Assembly: GCA_946415795.1 (NCBI GenBank) | Contig: CAMKTW010000003.1 | Location: 1-31,365, forward strand | Reading direction: 5' to 3' | DNA: 31,365 nucleotides | Origin: an uncultured Bacteroidales bacterium | GTDB lineage: Bacteria; Bacteroidota; Bacteroidia; Bacteroidales; UBA932 | Shown here: positions 1-7,144 of the stretch, piece after piece | Layout of the letters: every line of letters begins with the position of its first letter | Numbering within the stretch: position 1 is the stretch's first letter | Program-made: the position numbers and the translations under genes | The notes under the pieces: generated by a model | The model's database searches: none | What the model was told of the DNA's origin: nothing | What the model saw: only the letters and a program-made list of their open reading frames with translations

Positions 1-59
1 TATCACGGTATGCCATTTTGTACGTTTTTACAAACCACAAAATTAAGTATTATAATTCA

Positions 60-75
60 AATAATCCCGATTATT
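60..75. promoter_or_regulatory. 16-bp inverted repeat, candidate operator
   Basis: A perfect palindrome, AATAATC-CC-GATTATT, lies just upstream of the -7 box of the ABC ATPase gene, where the -33 element would be expected. A minus-strand TAATTTTG (38-45), which fits TAnnTTTG, suggests a divergent gene beyond the left edge, so the palindrome could sit between two promoters. The regulator is unknown. The palindrome and the boxes are seen; the operator role is inferred. Confidence 0.4.
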
Positions 76-79
76 GGAT

Positions 80-87
80 TATCTTTG
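80..87 (+). promoter_or_regulatory. -7 box (TATCTTTG) of the ABC ATPase gene
   Basis: TATCTTTG matches the Bacteroidota -7 consensus TAnnTTTG exactly and ends 7 nt before the ATG at 95. No good TTTG -33 element is present about 20 bp upstream (only TTCA). The predicted transcript would have almost no 5' leader. Confidence 0.55.
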
Positions 88-94
88 ATAGCGT

Positions 95-781
95 ATGAGC
101 GAAGAGATTATAAAGATTGAGGCGGTGCGCAAGACCTATCGGGTGGGCGCAGTGGAGGTCAGGGCACTGGACGGGGTCTCCCTGACAATTGAGAAAAACG
201 AGTACGTGGCGATTATGGGCCCGTCCGGGAGCGGAAAATCCACACTTATGAATATACTGGGGTGCATCGACACCCCCGACAGCGGGCGATATCTGCTTTG
301 CGGCGAGGATGTCAGCAATATGGACGACGACGCCCAGGCGGCGGTACGCAACCATCAGATCGGCTTCGTGTTCCAGTCGTTCGCTCTTATGCCTCGCCTG
401 AGCGCCCTGGAAAATGTGGCATTGCCGCTCCTGTATGCAGGCGTATCCCGCAAACAGAGACTGGAGAAAGCGCGCAAGGCGCTGGAAACCGTGGGCCTGG
501 GAGAAAGGACCGGCCACGACCCCGGCGAACTCTCTGGCGGCCAGAAACAACGTGTGGCACTGGCACGCGCCCTTGTCACCAACCCGTCACTGATTCTTGC
601 CGACGAGCCTACCGGCAATCTGGATTCCTCCACTTCTGAGGAGATAATGTCCCTTTTTGACAACGTTCACGCCTGTGGCAACACGGTGATACTCGTGACT
701 CACTCAGAACAGATAGCCGCCCACGCACGGCGTGTTATTTGCATACGCGACGGTAAGATAGAATCTGACATAAGACGATGA
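95..781 (+). CDS. ABC transporter ATP-binding protein, LolD/MacB type
   Basis: This 228-residue protein is a complete ABC ATPase of the MacB/LolD/FtsE-like group, which powers lipoprotein release or periplasmic efflux together with a FtsX/MacB-type permease. Visible motifs are Walker A GPSGSGKST (42-50), the Q-loop Gln94, the signature LSGGQ (146-150), Walker B LILADEPTG (166-174) and the switch His203 in VTH. The N-terminus (IIKIEAVRKTYRVGAVEVRAL) is typical of the group, which supports the start at 95. No permease gene lies next to it in the window, so the exact substrate is open. Its last codons overlap the start of the adenosyltransferase gene by 4 nt (ATGA), so the two are probably co-transcribed and translationally coupled. 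Family assignment is secure; the LolD versus MacB distinction is not. Confidence 0.93.
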   Translation: MSEEIIKIEAVRKTYRVGAVEVRALDGVSLTIEKNEYVAIMGPSGSGKSTLMNILGCIDTPDSGRYLLCGEDVSNMDDDAQAAVRNHQIGFVFQSFALMPRLSALENVALPLLYAGVSRKQRLEKARKALETVGLGERTGHDPGELSGGQKQRVALARALVTNPSLILADEPTGNLDSSTSEEIMSLFDNVHACGNTVILVTHSEQIAAHARRVICIRDGKIESDIRR

Positions 782-1308
782 AAATATACACAAAAAAGGG
801 CGACGACGGCACTACAAGCCTTGTGGGAGGGCGCCGCGTTGCCAAGTGTGACAGCCGGGTAGATGCCTACGGCGACGCAGACGAACTTATATCATATCTG
901 GGAGTGGTGCGCGCCCGATTTGAGCAGAGCGAACCCCTGAAACAGTATTGCGACGAACTGTTTGCCATACAGAGCCATCTGATGGACATCTCCGCCCATC
1001 TGGCAAGCGACTGCGAACAGGAGTGGCTCAGGCCCCTCAAAGGCGACGAATGGCTGGCATTCCTTGAAGAGCGCATCGACTCGATGACCGCCCTTCTCCC
1101 CTCAAAATTCTCATTTATCATCCCCGGTCCGCCGGCAATTTCTGCCGAATGCCACGTGGCACGGACGATATGCCGCCGATGCGAGCGCAAGGTTGTCGCG
1201 ATTGAGCAGAAAACAGCTTCCGACGCTATCTGCGCGCGCTATCTCAACCGCCTTTCAGACTACCTTTTCACCCTCGCCAGAATAACGGAAATTATTCTGC
1301 AAAAATAA
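778..1308 (+). CDS. Cob(I)yrinic acid a,c-diamide / cobalamin adenosyltransferase, PduO type
   Basis: A 176-residue ATP:corrinoid adenosyltransferase of the PduO family, which transfers the adenosyl group of ATP to cob(I)alamin to make the B12 coenzyme in the cytoplasm. The ATP-binding N-terminus YTKKGDDGTTSLVGG (4-18) and the VDAYGDADEL segment are present, as are the later HVARTICRRCER and YLNRLSDYLFTLAR signatures. Length is normal for a stand-alone enzyme. The usual FxxPGG appears as FIIPGPP, and the common DELN as DELI. These are modest departures that do not remove the arginine-rich helix. The start codon overlaps the stop of the ABC ATPase gene, so it is the second gene of a two-gene operon. 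No other B12 gene is nearby; the ABC pairing may be only transcriptional. Confidence 0.93.
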   Translation: MKIYTKKGDDGTTSLVGGRRVAKCDSRVDAYGDADELISYLGVVRARFEQSEPLKQYCDELFAIQSHLMDISAHLASDCEQEWLRPLKGDEWLAFLEERIDSMTALLPSKFSFIIPGPPAISAECHVARTICRRCERKVVAIEQKTASDAICARYLNRLSDYLFTLARITEIILQK

Positions 1309-1340
1309 TTTAGGAGTATATCATTTTTATTATATCTTTG
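1309..1340 (+). promoter_or_regulatory. Promoter of the DUF2795 gene
   Basis: A -7 box TATCTTTG (1333-1340) is preceded, with exactly 20 bp between, by TTTA (1309-1312), one mismatch from the TTTG -33 element. It starts right after the adenosyltransferase stop codon, so the next gene has its own promoter and a leader of roughly 40 nt. Confidence 0.65.
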
Positions 1341-1386
1341 CAGCCCTTTTAACACAAAGACCCATAAATTAATATCCATTTTTGAT

Positions 1387-1608
1387 ATGTATTGGACACT
1401 TGAGCTTGCTTCCAAACTGGAAGATGCCCCCTGGCCCGCAACCAAAGACGAGTTGATTGATTACGCTACCCGCAGCGGCGCCCCCCTCGAAGTGATCGAG
1501 AACCTCTCTGACCTCGAAGACGACGGAGAAGTTTATGAATCCATAGAGGATATATGGCCCGACTATCCCACCAAAGAAGATTTCTTCTGGAACGAGGAGG
1601 AATACTAA
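1387..1608 (+). CDS. DUF2795 domain small acidic protein
   Basis: A 73-residue, very acidic protein (MYWTLELASKLEDAPWPATK...) whose whole length matches what I know of the DUF2795 family, short proteins common in Bacteroidota and often beginning with a W/L-rich segment followed by a helix with the pattern ATKDELIDYA. No catalytic motif or signal peptide is visible. The function is unknown; the compact helical fold and DELIDYA-type helix have led to suggestions of nucleic-acid or protein binding, which I cannot test here. It has its own promoter and is followed by a hairpin terminator, so it is probably monocistronic and well expressed. Confidence 0.85.
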   Translation: MYWTLELASKLEDAPWPATKDELIDYATRSGAPLEVIENLSDLEDDGEVYESIEDIWPDYPTKEDFFWNEEEY

Positions 1609-1645
1609 TACGATAGTTTCTTATAATAAACGTATCAAGCACAAT

Positions 1646-1673
1646 AATTGGCGCAACTTATGTTGTGCCAATT
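1646..1673. terminator. Hairpin terminator after the DUF2795 gene
   Basis: A 12-bp stem (AATTGGCGCAAC / GTTGTGCCAATT, one G-T wobble) with a TTAT loop is followed by TTGTTATTTG. It lies between the DUF2795 gene and the convergent phosphatase gene and could stop transcription from both sides. Confidence 0.75.
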
Positions 1674-1744
1674 TTGTTATTTGCATATTTAAGTGGCAGC
1701 CAACGTTTACTAGTTCAGGTCGATGGTCTGGCAGGTATGCGTGG

Positions 1745-2632
1745 CTACTTAAGAAGCTTGTCGCGAAGTTTTTCCTGCTCCCGGGCGGTGAAGCCAAGAG
1801 CCTGCTCCAGATAGGCCTGGAGGGAACCGTACTGCGCATCAATCAGATCCAGGGTGCTTTCGAAGTTCTCCACGTTCACGCCGATCATAGACCGGATGAA
1901 GCCCAGTTCCGCCTCAGAACCGCCTTTGTCAACGATTCTGGCCGACAAGGCTTCGATGGCAGGAGCATAATAGACATTGGACTGGGCAAAGTCCTCGACG
2001 ATGGTTTCCCGGCTGGCGCCAAGGGCGGCGAGAACAAAAGCTGACCCCAATCCACACCTGTCCTTGCCTTGGGAGCAGTGCCAAAGTACACCACCTTCAG
2101 CGTCCAGGACGCCCCTAAGGAACTCCCCGTACCGCTTCTGCGACGTGATATCCGTCACGATAGCCGGATAGAGGCGATTGGCCATTTCCTGGGCCTTGGG
2201 ATTAAAGGCATAGGAGGCGACAGTTTCCAGCAGGTTGGCCGAGTGCACCACCGTGGTATCGGCGCGTCCTGTTGCAAAGGCTGCCACAAAAGCCTGAGGA
2301 AGCGTGGAGAGCCAAGTATTGGTAACGCCCTCAATCTCACGGTCCGGTTTGCCGTTTCGCTCCCCCTCAAAGCGAAAATCAAAGACATCGCTGAGGCCAA
2401 AGCGGCCTTTCAGCAGGGCCACATCGGCATCGGATGCATTTGACAGTTCACCGGAGCGGATCAATTTTCCGGCACGGATAATCCTGCCGTCCTGCATCAC
2501 AAGGCCGCCCAGTTCGCGGGCGTTTTCTATGCCGTCAAAATTGAGAACCCTTTCCCTGGGAGAAGAGCAGCAGGCGGAAAGAACCATAAAAGGAAGCAAG
2601 AAGTTAAATAAATGTTTCACTTGGTTTTTCAT
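1745..2632 (-). CDS. Tyrosine/dual-specificity protein phosphatase, lipoprotein
   Basis: A 295-residue protein of the bacterial Tyr/Ser phosphatase family (Y_phosphatase3, PTP fold). The family N-terminal signature appears as NARELGGL (from residue 37), followed by DVFDFRFEGE. The P-loop HCSQGKDR places the nucleophile at Cys186 and the phosphate-binding Arg at 192. The N-terminus is a lipoprotein signal with lipobox LSAC ending at Cys21, so the enzyme should be anchored in the cell envelope and face the periplasm or surface. It starts at the base after the kinase stop codon, so the two are translationally coupled as the last genes of a minus-strand operon. Substrate may be a phosphoprotein, a phosphoinositide or another phosphate ester; the sequence does not decide this. 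Confidence 0.9.
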   Translation of the reverse strand: MKNQVKHLFNFLLPFMVLSACCSSPRERVLNFDGIENARELGGLVMQDGRIIRAGKLIRSGELSNASDADVALLKGRFGLSDVFDFRFEGERNGKPDREIEGVTNTWLSTLPQAFVAAFATGRADTTVVHSANLLETVASYAFNPKAQEMANRLYPAIVTDITSQKRYGEFLRGVLDAEGGVLWHCSQGKDRCGLGSAFVLAALGASRETIVEDFAQSNVYYAPAIEALSARIVDKGGSEAELGFIRSMIGVNVENFESTLDLIDAQYGSLQAYLEQALGFTAREQEKLRDKLLK

Positions 2633-3505
2633 CTAAAACAAACCGGGCGCCATCCCGCTGAGGAAAGCGTTGGCCAGCCCTTCCAATTGCGGGCTAGGCT
2701 CTCCTTTTCCGTTACGGCGCTTGCTGAAACTGTAATAGAGCTTAAGGGTCGTATATTTCAAAAGCTGTTTCTCACAAGCGCGCTGCTCCTCCGGCGTCTG
2801 AACACCATAATACGATTTGATGAGAAGATCCCAGTGACGGCGGAACGCAGCAGGATCCAAATGGAAAAGATTGCCCAAAATATCGGGAGACATATAGTAA
2901 GCCACGTAAAAATTCATAGACAGGTCCCACTCCGGAGCCCCCCAGGCAAAATCTCCCAGGTCTATCCAGTAATCCTTCTCGCCATCAGTAATGATATTGC
3001 CGATATGGAAGTCTCCGTGCAGGCAGGTCCTGGGGACGGGAATACTGTCCAGCACGGTCAAAAGCCTCCCGCGGAGCGGTTCTGAGATGCAAGTCGATTT
3101 CTCGATCCAGGGACGGATGACTTCCTTCATATCAGGGAATACGTCGGTATTGGCCGGAATAGAATGGAGCTGCTTGCCAAGTCGGGCAAATTTGAGGGTA
3201 AGACGTCCCAGCTGCTCCGGCTCCTCGGAGATTATTCTTGTGAATGAACGCTTATTCTCTATGACCTCGTATTCGGCGCCGAAACATTTACCGTCCGTTA
3301 CAAGGCGGATGGGTTCGGGGCAAGGGATTCCTGCTTCATACACGGCCTTGGAAATGAGGAACTCGCGTTCAACCGTTTCCGAACCCAGGCCGAATTGAAA
3401 CATTTTGGCAATGGCGCTGCCATCCTTCCGGGTATAGGTGAGGGCCTGACCGCCCTCACCGCTCTGAAAATAATCTTCCAGATTAATCTGCTGATACTGG
3501 TTCAT
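2633..3505 (-). CDS. APH/choline-kinase-like small-molecule phosphotransferase (TIGR02172-like)
   Basis: A 290-residue protein with the kinase fold of the aminoglycoside/choline phosphotransferase superfamily. A Gly-rich loop SGEGGQALTY follows the short N-terminus, the catalytic HGDFHIGN motif (163-170) holds Asp165 and Asn170, and the metal-binding IDLGD is at 181-185, followed by WGAPEWDLS. This matches the TIGR02172 group of uncharacterised kinases. I chose the ATG at 3505, which gives MNQYQQINLEDYF, rather than the in-frame ATG at 3571. Family members begin about 15 residues before the Gly-rich loop, and the longer start overlaps a well-placed small ORF. The substrate could be a sugar, an amino alcohol or an antibiotic; nothing here proves drug resistance. 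It is co-transcribed with the esterase upstream and the phosphatase downstream. Confidence 0.85.
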   Translation of the reverse strand: MNQYQQINLEDYFQSGEGGQALTYTRKDGSAIAKMFQFGLGSETVEREFLISKAVYEAGIPCPEPIRLVTDGKCFGAEYEVIENKRSFTRIISEEPEQLGRLTLKFARLGKQLHSIPANTDVFPDMKEVIRPWIEKSTCISEPLRGRLLTVLDSIPVPRTCLHGDFHIGNIITDGEKDYWIDLGDFAWGAPEWDLSMNFYVAYYMSPDILGNLFHLDPAAFRRHWDLLIKSYYGVQTPEEQRACEKQLLKYTTLKLYYSFSKRRNGKGEPSPQLEGLANAFLSGMAPGLF

Positions 3506-3507
3506 TA

Positions 3508-3588
3508 TTACGACCAATAGTATTTGATAGTGGCGGAATTGCCCTTCCAGATAATCAGTCCGTTGTTGCACTTGATTATAGTTACCAT
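3508..3588 (-). CDS. Candidate 26-residue small protein between esterase and kinase
   Basis: An ATG at 3588, one base after the esterase TGA, opens a 26-codon frame (starting MVTIIKCNNGLIIWKG, ending KYYWS) that stops with TAA two bases before the chosen kinase ATG. A Shine-Dalgarno-like GGAGGA (3594-3599), encoded in the last Lys/Glu codons of the esterase, lies 5 nt from this ATG. The tight fit at both ends and the spacing argue for translation, either as a functional small protein or as a coupling device for the kinase. I recognise no homolog and see no signal peptide. Alternatively the segment is simply the N-terminal extension of a longer kinase reading frame starting at 3571. Confidence 0.5.
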   Translation of the reverse strand: MVTIIKCNNGLIIWKGNSATIKYYWS

Positions 3589-3589
3589 A

Positions 3590-5236
3590 TCATTCCTCCT
3601 TTTTTGTCTCGCGTGAGGCAACGATATCTAAAAGGTAGTGCGGGGTAAAGTACTTGTCCATAAACTGGTAGTAGCCGACCAGGTGGGTCACGGCCTTGTA
3701 CTGCCCGGCCAACAGGCCCCGTTCGATACGCATGTCATCCGGCCCGGCGATGACCAGGACGTTCTGGTCGTCGGCAGAATATGCCTTCCATTCTACCTTG
3801 TCTGTGGACGGGTTGCCGCAGCGTGCGAAATTGGTCCACATCTGCGGAATGGCCGTAAAAATCTCATCGGGGATATTGGTACCGTTGAATTCGCTGCGTG
3901 TCCCTATGCCGCGAAGATTGAATACGAAAATGAGCTCCACTGAATGAGCTGCTCCTATGTCCGGGTTGCTGCCCGGGTACGACCAGTAGTAGCAGAAGGT
4001 CTTGTTGAATGCGCTTTGGGCATCCAGCTGCTGGAGCATGGGAACCCTGAACATAAGCTCATTGATGAACTCCGTCTCGATAAGCCCCGGTTCCTGGGTT
4101 CTGCATACCCGCCAGAACTCCTCGTAATACTTCTTGTCCTCTTCCTTCAGGCTTTGGGCTGCGTCGCCCACGGCGCGCCTGGCGAACAGCTTCTGCTCTT
4201 CCAGATTCAGATTCACTCCCTCGCCCATGAACAGCCTGGCCTCGTCTGCCGTACTGCCTGCCATGACGGATATGTGTTTTGCATAGCCTTTCTTGTACAT
4301 CTCGATGGGCGCCTCGGGTAGCACCTCTGTCCCGTAGTAGGGGCAGGAGGTGAACTTGCCGACCGCCTCAACATACGCCTCCTGGAGCTTCTCTTCACTC
4401 AGCGCCATAATCTCGTCCATACTCTTGCAGCCGGTGTACTCAAGCAGCGCCCTGGTCTTGCCCTGCGCGGATTCGCAGCCGACCGGGAAGGCCAGGACGG
4501 TCGAACCGCTCTGAGCGATGACCTTCTGGAAATACCGGTTCGCCTCTTTCATAACCGGCAGGATGGAGACCGAACCGCCGCCGGCGCTTTGCCCGAAGAT
4601 GGTCACATTGTCGGGGTCACCGCCGAAAGCGGCGATGTTCTCGTGTACCCAGCGCAGCGCCATAGCCTGGTCCAACAGGCCGTTACAGGGCGCCGTCTTG
4701 AAGTTTTCTCCGCCACTCACCGACGAGAAATCCATAAAGCCGTACATATTCAGGCGGTAGTTGATGTTCACCAGTATGATGTCACCATGCTCCTGGACCA
4801 GGTTGGCTCCACTGTAGGAAGCCTCCGATCCTGAGCCGACGACGTAAGCCCCGCCGTGAATCCAGACCATCACCGGCTTCTTCGCAGTCTTGTCGTCGGT
4901 GTTGACCCAGATATTCAGGTAGAGGCAGTCCTCTGACATAAGCTTCTGAACGCAATCCGGGTAGCCCAGTGAGCCAAAAGCACCCTTCCCGTAATACTTG
5001 GCCTCGAAGACCCGGTCGCCCGCATCCACGTACTCCGGCGCCTTGAAACGGCGCTCTCCCACGGGCGGCTTCGCATAAGGGATGCCCAGCCACGATGCGA
5101 CCCCGTACTCCTCGGTTCCAACGAATGTGCCGTTCACGCACTTGACGGCATAGGCCTCGTTGTAGCCACCCGTAATTTCGCTGTTCAGGCACTCGTATTG
5201 CTCGAATCTTATTAAATCTTTAAATTCCCTTTTCAT
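3590..5236 (-). CDS. Type-B carboxylesterase / cholinesterase-like esterase
   Basis: A 548-residue alpha/beta-hydrolase of the carboxylesterase type-B family. The signature EDCLYLNIW (102-110), the oxyanion HGGA (127-130) and the nucleophile elbow GQSAGG (215-220) are present. The catalytic triad is therefore probably Ser217, Glu332 (in STADEARLF) and His431 (in GAAHSVEL). The elbow has Gln where many members have Glu before the serine. There is no signal peptide, so a cytoplasmic enzyme is expected, unlike many secreted family members. It lies 15 nt behind the amidohydrolase gene and is followed at once by a small ORF and a kinase gene, forming an operon likely driven from the promoter near 6970. 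Ester hydrolysis is well supported; the natural substrate is not known. Confidence 0.93.
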   Translation of the reverse strand: MKREFKDLIRFEQYECLNSEITGGYNEAYAVKCVNGTFVGTEEYGVASWLGIPYAKPPVGERRFKAPEYVDAGDRVFEAKYYGKGAFGSLGYPDCVQKLMSEDCLYLNIWVNTDDKTAKKPVMVWIHGGAYVVGSGSEASYSGANLVQEHGDIILVNINYRLNMYGFMDFSSVSGGENFKTAPCNGLLDQAMALRWVHENIAAFGGDPDNVTIFGQSAGGGSVSILPVMKEANRYFQKVIAQSGSTVLAFPVGCESAQGKTRALLEYTGCKSMDEIMALSEEKLQEAYVEAVGKFTSCPYYGTEVLPEAPIEMYKKGYAKHISVMAGSTADEARLFMGEGVNLNLEEQKLFARRAVGDAAQSLKEEDKKYYEEFWRVCRTQEPGLIETEFINELMFRVPMLQQLDAQSAFNKTFCYYWSYPGSNPDIGAAHSVELIFVFNLRGIGTRSEFNGTNIPDEIFTAIPQMWTNFARCGNPSTDKVEWKAYSADDQNVLVIAGPDDMRIERGLLAGQYKAVTHLVGYYQFMDKYFTPHYLLDIVASRETKKEE

Positions 5237-5251
5237 ACTTGAGTTTTTGGA

Positions 5252-6907
5252 TTAGTCAACCTTCTTGCCGGCAAAATAAACATCGGTGGGCTTGCTGTAG
5301 CTGAAACCTTCGGGCTCAGCTGTGAGCAGGTTTTTGTCGAACACCAGGAAATCGGCATCCTTACCCACTTCGATGGAGCCTTTTTTCGCCTCGATGCCCA
5401 GCTGCCGTGCGCCGTTGATGGTATAGCCGATAATCATTTCTTCCTTGTTCATCTTCTCATCGTATGGCGGATTGACCTCGGGGCTGATGCAGTAGGGCGG
5501 GACATTTGTCTTCTGTGAAATGCTGCGGGTCATACCCACCTCCATACCCAGATACGGGCTCCAGGTGGTAAAGTCACCGTACGCTACGTTGTCGCTGGAC
5601 CAGGCCACCAGGGCACCGGTGTTCCAGACAGTCTTGCAGCGGTACATATGCGTAGCACGCTTTTCGCCCAGCATGGGTGACAAAACGCCAGGGCCGCCGC
5701 CGTTGTGCCACCAGGGAGTATAATTCGCACAGACGCCCAGCTTGGCAAAACGGGCGAGATCCTCATCGGCCTGCACTTCCAGGTGGGCGCAGGTGACCTT
5801 TACGTGGTACTTGTCTCCCAGCTCCTTCCGGGCCAGTTCAACACCGTCCAGGATGACGCGGGACGCAGCTGCGCCGACTGTGTGCACGTGGAGGTCGAGG
5901 CCGGCCTCGTTGAGAGCCTTGAGGATCTCGGCCACCTGAGCGGGCTTGAAGGCAGTTGTGCCCGTGACACCGGTATCCACATAAGGTTCGACCTGGGCTG
6001 CGGTTTCAATCTTAAGGGTGCCGTCCATAAAAATCTTCAAGGTGTGAACCTTCAGGTGCTTCGTGGTGTACTTGCGGTTGAAGCGCTTTACTTCCTCTAT
6101 GGCCTCGTGTATTTTGCTGGGGCGGGTAAGTACGTAGCATCCGTCAATGTAGATGGGGAGTCTGCCTTCCTTGTCCAATTCGCAAAGGCAATCATACATC
6201 CGCTCGTGGACGGGGTTGTGCTCAGGAAATCCGGCGTCGAAGACCGCACATACGCCGGCAGCTTTGGAAAAGTCTATCCAACGCTGGACAGACGCGATAA
6301 TCTCCTCTTTAGTCAGTTCGTTAGTGCCGTCAAAGAGAATGGGCCAGCTGGCTGTTTCAAACGAGTTGCCGGTCACGTGACCATCTTTTCTGACGTAGTA
6401 GGCCAGTCCGGGAACGGGGTCAGGCGTGTCGTCGGCAATGCCCATCCTTTTGAGAACCTTGGAGTTCACCCAGTTGCTATGGCATTCGCCTTCCAGGAGG
6501 ATGAGCTCGGCGTCGGGGCAGACAGCGTCCAGGTCTTCTTTGGCGATTTCCTCATCGTTCAGGTAACTTCGCTCCAACAGGAACCGGTAACACTTCTGGC
6601 CGGGGTGCTCCTTTATATAAGCCGACATAAAGTCCATTGCGCCCTGCTTGCCATTGGGTTCGAAGCGTACTCCCAGGTCGGTGTAGTCAAAAGCTACGCC
6701 GATGGTCACGTGGACGTGACTGTCGATGATGCCCGGCATGATGAACTTGCCGCCGAGGTCGGTGACTTCGCCCTCATAACCGGCAAGGCCGGCTTCGTCG
6801 CCTACATATACAAATTTTCCGTCTTTTACAACCAGGGCAGCAGCCTTGGGGTTGCTCTTGTCACAAGTGTAGATTTCTGCGTTTTTAATGATGTGGTCAA
6901 CTTTCAT
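5252..6907 (-). CDS. YtcJ-like metal-dependent amidohydrolase 1
   Basis: A 551-residue member of the amidohydrolase superfamily, YtcJ/amidohydrolase_3 branch (relatives include N-substituted formamide deformylase). It carries the metal-binding HVH (64-66) at the start of the barrel, the Lys-containing KIFMDGTL segment from 291, LHVHT (339-343, His340 and His342), CAHLE (His375) and WSSDN with Asp439. A C-terminal beta-sandwich part, GSIEVGKDADFLVFD, is typical of the superfamily. There is no signal peptide. It is the first gene of the minus-strand operon that continues with the esterase and kinase, and its upstream region holds AraC-type direct repeats. It is a clear paralog in architecture of the amidohydrolase at 13924-15567. 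The substrate is unknown; an amide, formamide, carbamate or cyclic imide would fit the family. Confidence 0.92.
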   Translation of the reverse strand: MKVDHIIKNAEIYTCDKSNPKAAALVVKDGKFVYVGDEAGLAGYEGEVTDLGGKFIMPGIIDSHVHVTIGVAFDYTDLGVRFEPNGKQGAMDFMSAYIKEHPGQKCYRFLLERSYLNDEEIAKEDLDAVCPDAELILLEGECHSNWVNSKVLKRMGIADDTPDPVPGLAYYVRKDGHVTGNSFETASWPILFDGTNELTKEEIIASVQRWIDFSKAAGVCAVFDAGFPEHNPVHERMYDCLCELDKEGRLPIYIDGCYVLTRPSKIHEAIEEVKRFNRKYTTKHLKVHTLKIFMDGTLKIETAAQVEPYVDTGVTGTTAFKPAQVAEILKALNEAGLDLHVHTVGAAASRVILDGVELARKELGDKYHVKVTCAHLEVQADEDLARFAKLGVCANYTPWWHNGGGPGVLSPMLGEKRATHMYRCKTVWNTGALVAWSSDNVAYGDFTTWSPYLGMEVGMTRSISQKTNVPPYCISPEVNPPYDEKMNKEEMIIGYTINGARQLGIEAKKGSIEVGKDADFLVFDKNLLTAEPEGFSYSKPTDVYFAGKKVD

Positions 6908-6965
6908 GGAAGGTACTTATAATTTAATTAACGACTTTCAATATCGGAATACACTCCGACAGGAA

Positions 6966-6997
6966 CGAATATATAAAAAATTCCGCCATCACTTAAA
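6966..6997 (-). promoter_or_regulatory. Promoter of the amidohydrolase 1 / esterase operon
   Basis: On the minus strand TATATTCG (6966-6973), one mismatch from TAnnTTTG, is preceded at 20-bp spacing by TTTA (6994-6997). It matches in position the better TATATTTG box upstream of the 15635-16192 gene, measured from the same direct repeat. The leader to the ATG at 6907 would be about 55 nt. Confidence 0.5.
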
Positions 6998-6998
6998 A

Positions 6999-7066
6999 GC
7001 AAAATCTGAGCAGGGCGCCTCAGAATGCAGGTTTTGCATATTCTGAGACTTTTTTGCAAATTCTGA
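6999..7066. promoter_or_regulatory. AraC-type direct-repeat operator between amidohydrolase 1 and the MATE exporter
   Basis: Two direct half-sites, TTTGCATATTCTGA (7033-7046) and TTTGCAAATTCTGA (7053-7066), repeat with a 20-bp period, about two helical turns, as expected for AraC-family binding. A further similar half-site, GCAAAATCTGA, is at 6999-7009, and an inverted, slightly shortened one (CTCAGAATGCA) is at 7019-7029. Almost the same element occurs at 16289-16322. It lies about 60 bp from the minus-strand -7 box and about 57 bp from the plus-strand MATE -7 box, so it could serve both genes. Confidence 0.7.
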
Positions 7067-7098
7067 AACCCGTCCGCCCGCAAACCGCATCTTCCAAT

Positions 7099-7130
7099 CT
7101 TGCGAAGACACGAATCATTGCATAAATTTG
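7099..7130 (+). promoter_or_regulatory. Promoter of the MATE exporter gene
   Basis: TAAATTTG (7123-7130) matches TAnnTTTG exactly, and CTTG (7099-7102) stands 20 bp upstream as a one-mismatch -33 element. Since this box lies downstream of the first possible ATG at 7100, it supports translation from the ATG at 7145 with a leader of about 10 nt. Confidence 0.65.
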
Positions 7131-7144
7131 CATTCCTGGTTTCA

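Noticed and set aside
1680..1690. TTTGCATATTT resembling an AraC half-site after the DUF2795 terminator
   Set aside because: It is a single copy at the end of two convergent genes, where no promoter is expected.
2633..3505. Aminoglycoside resistance gene
   Set aside because: The kinase has the general APH/choline-kinase fold but belongs with uncharacterised TIGR02172-like proteins and sits in a metabolic operon; resistance cannot be claimed.
5705..6922. 405-codon plus-strand frame opposite amidohydrolase 1
   Set aside because: The opposite strand has a complete amidohydrolase with all metal ligands; no motif is seen in the plus-strand product.
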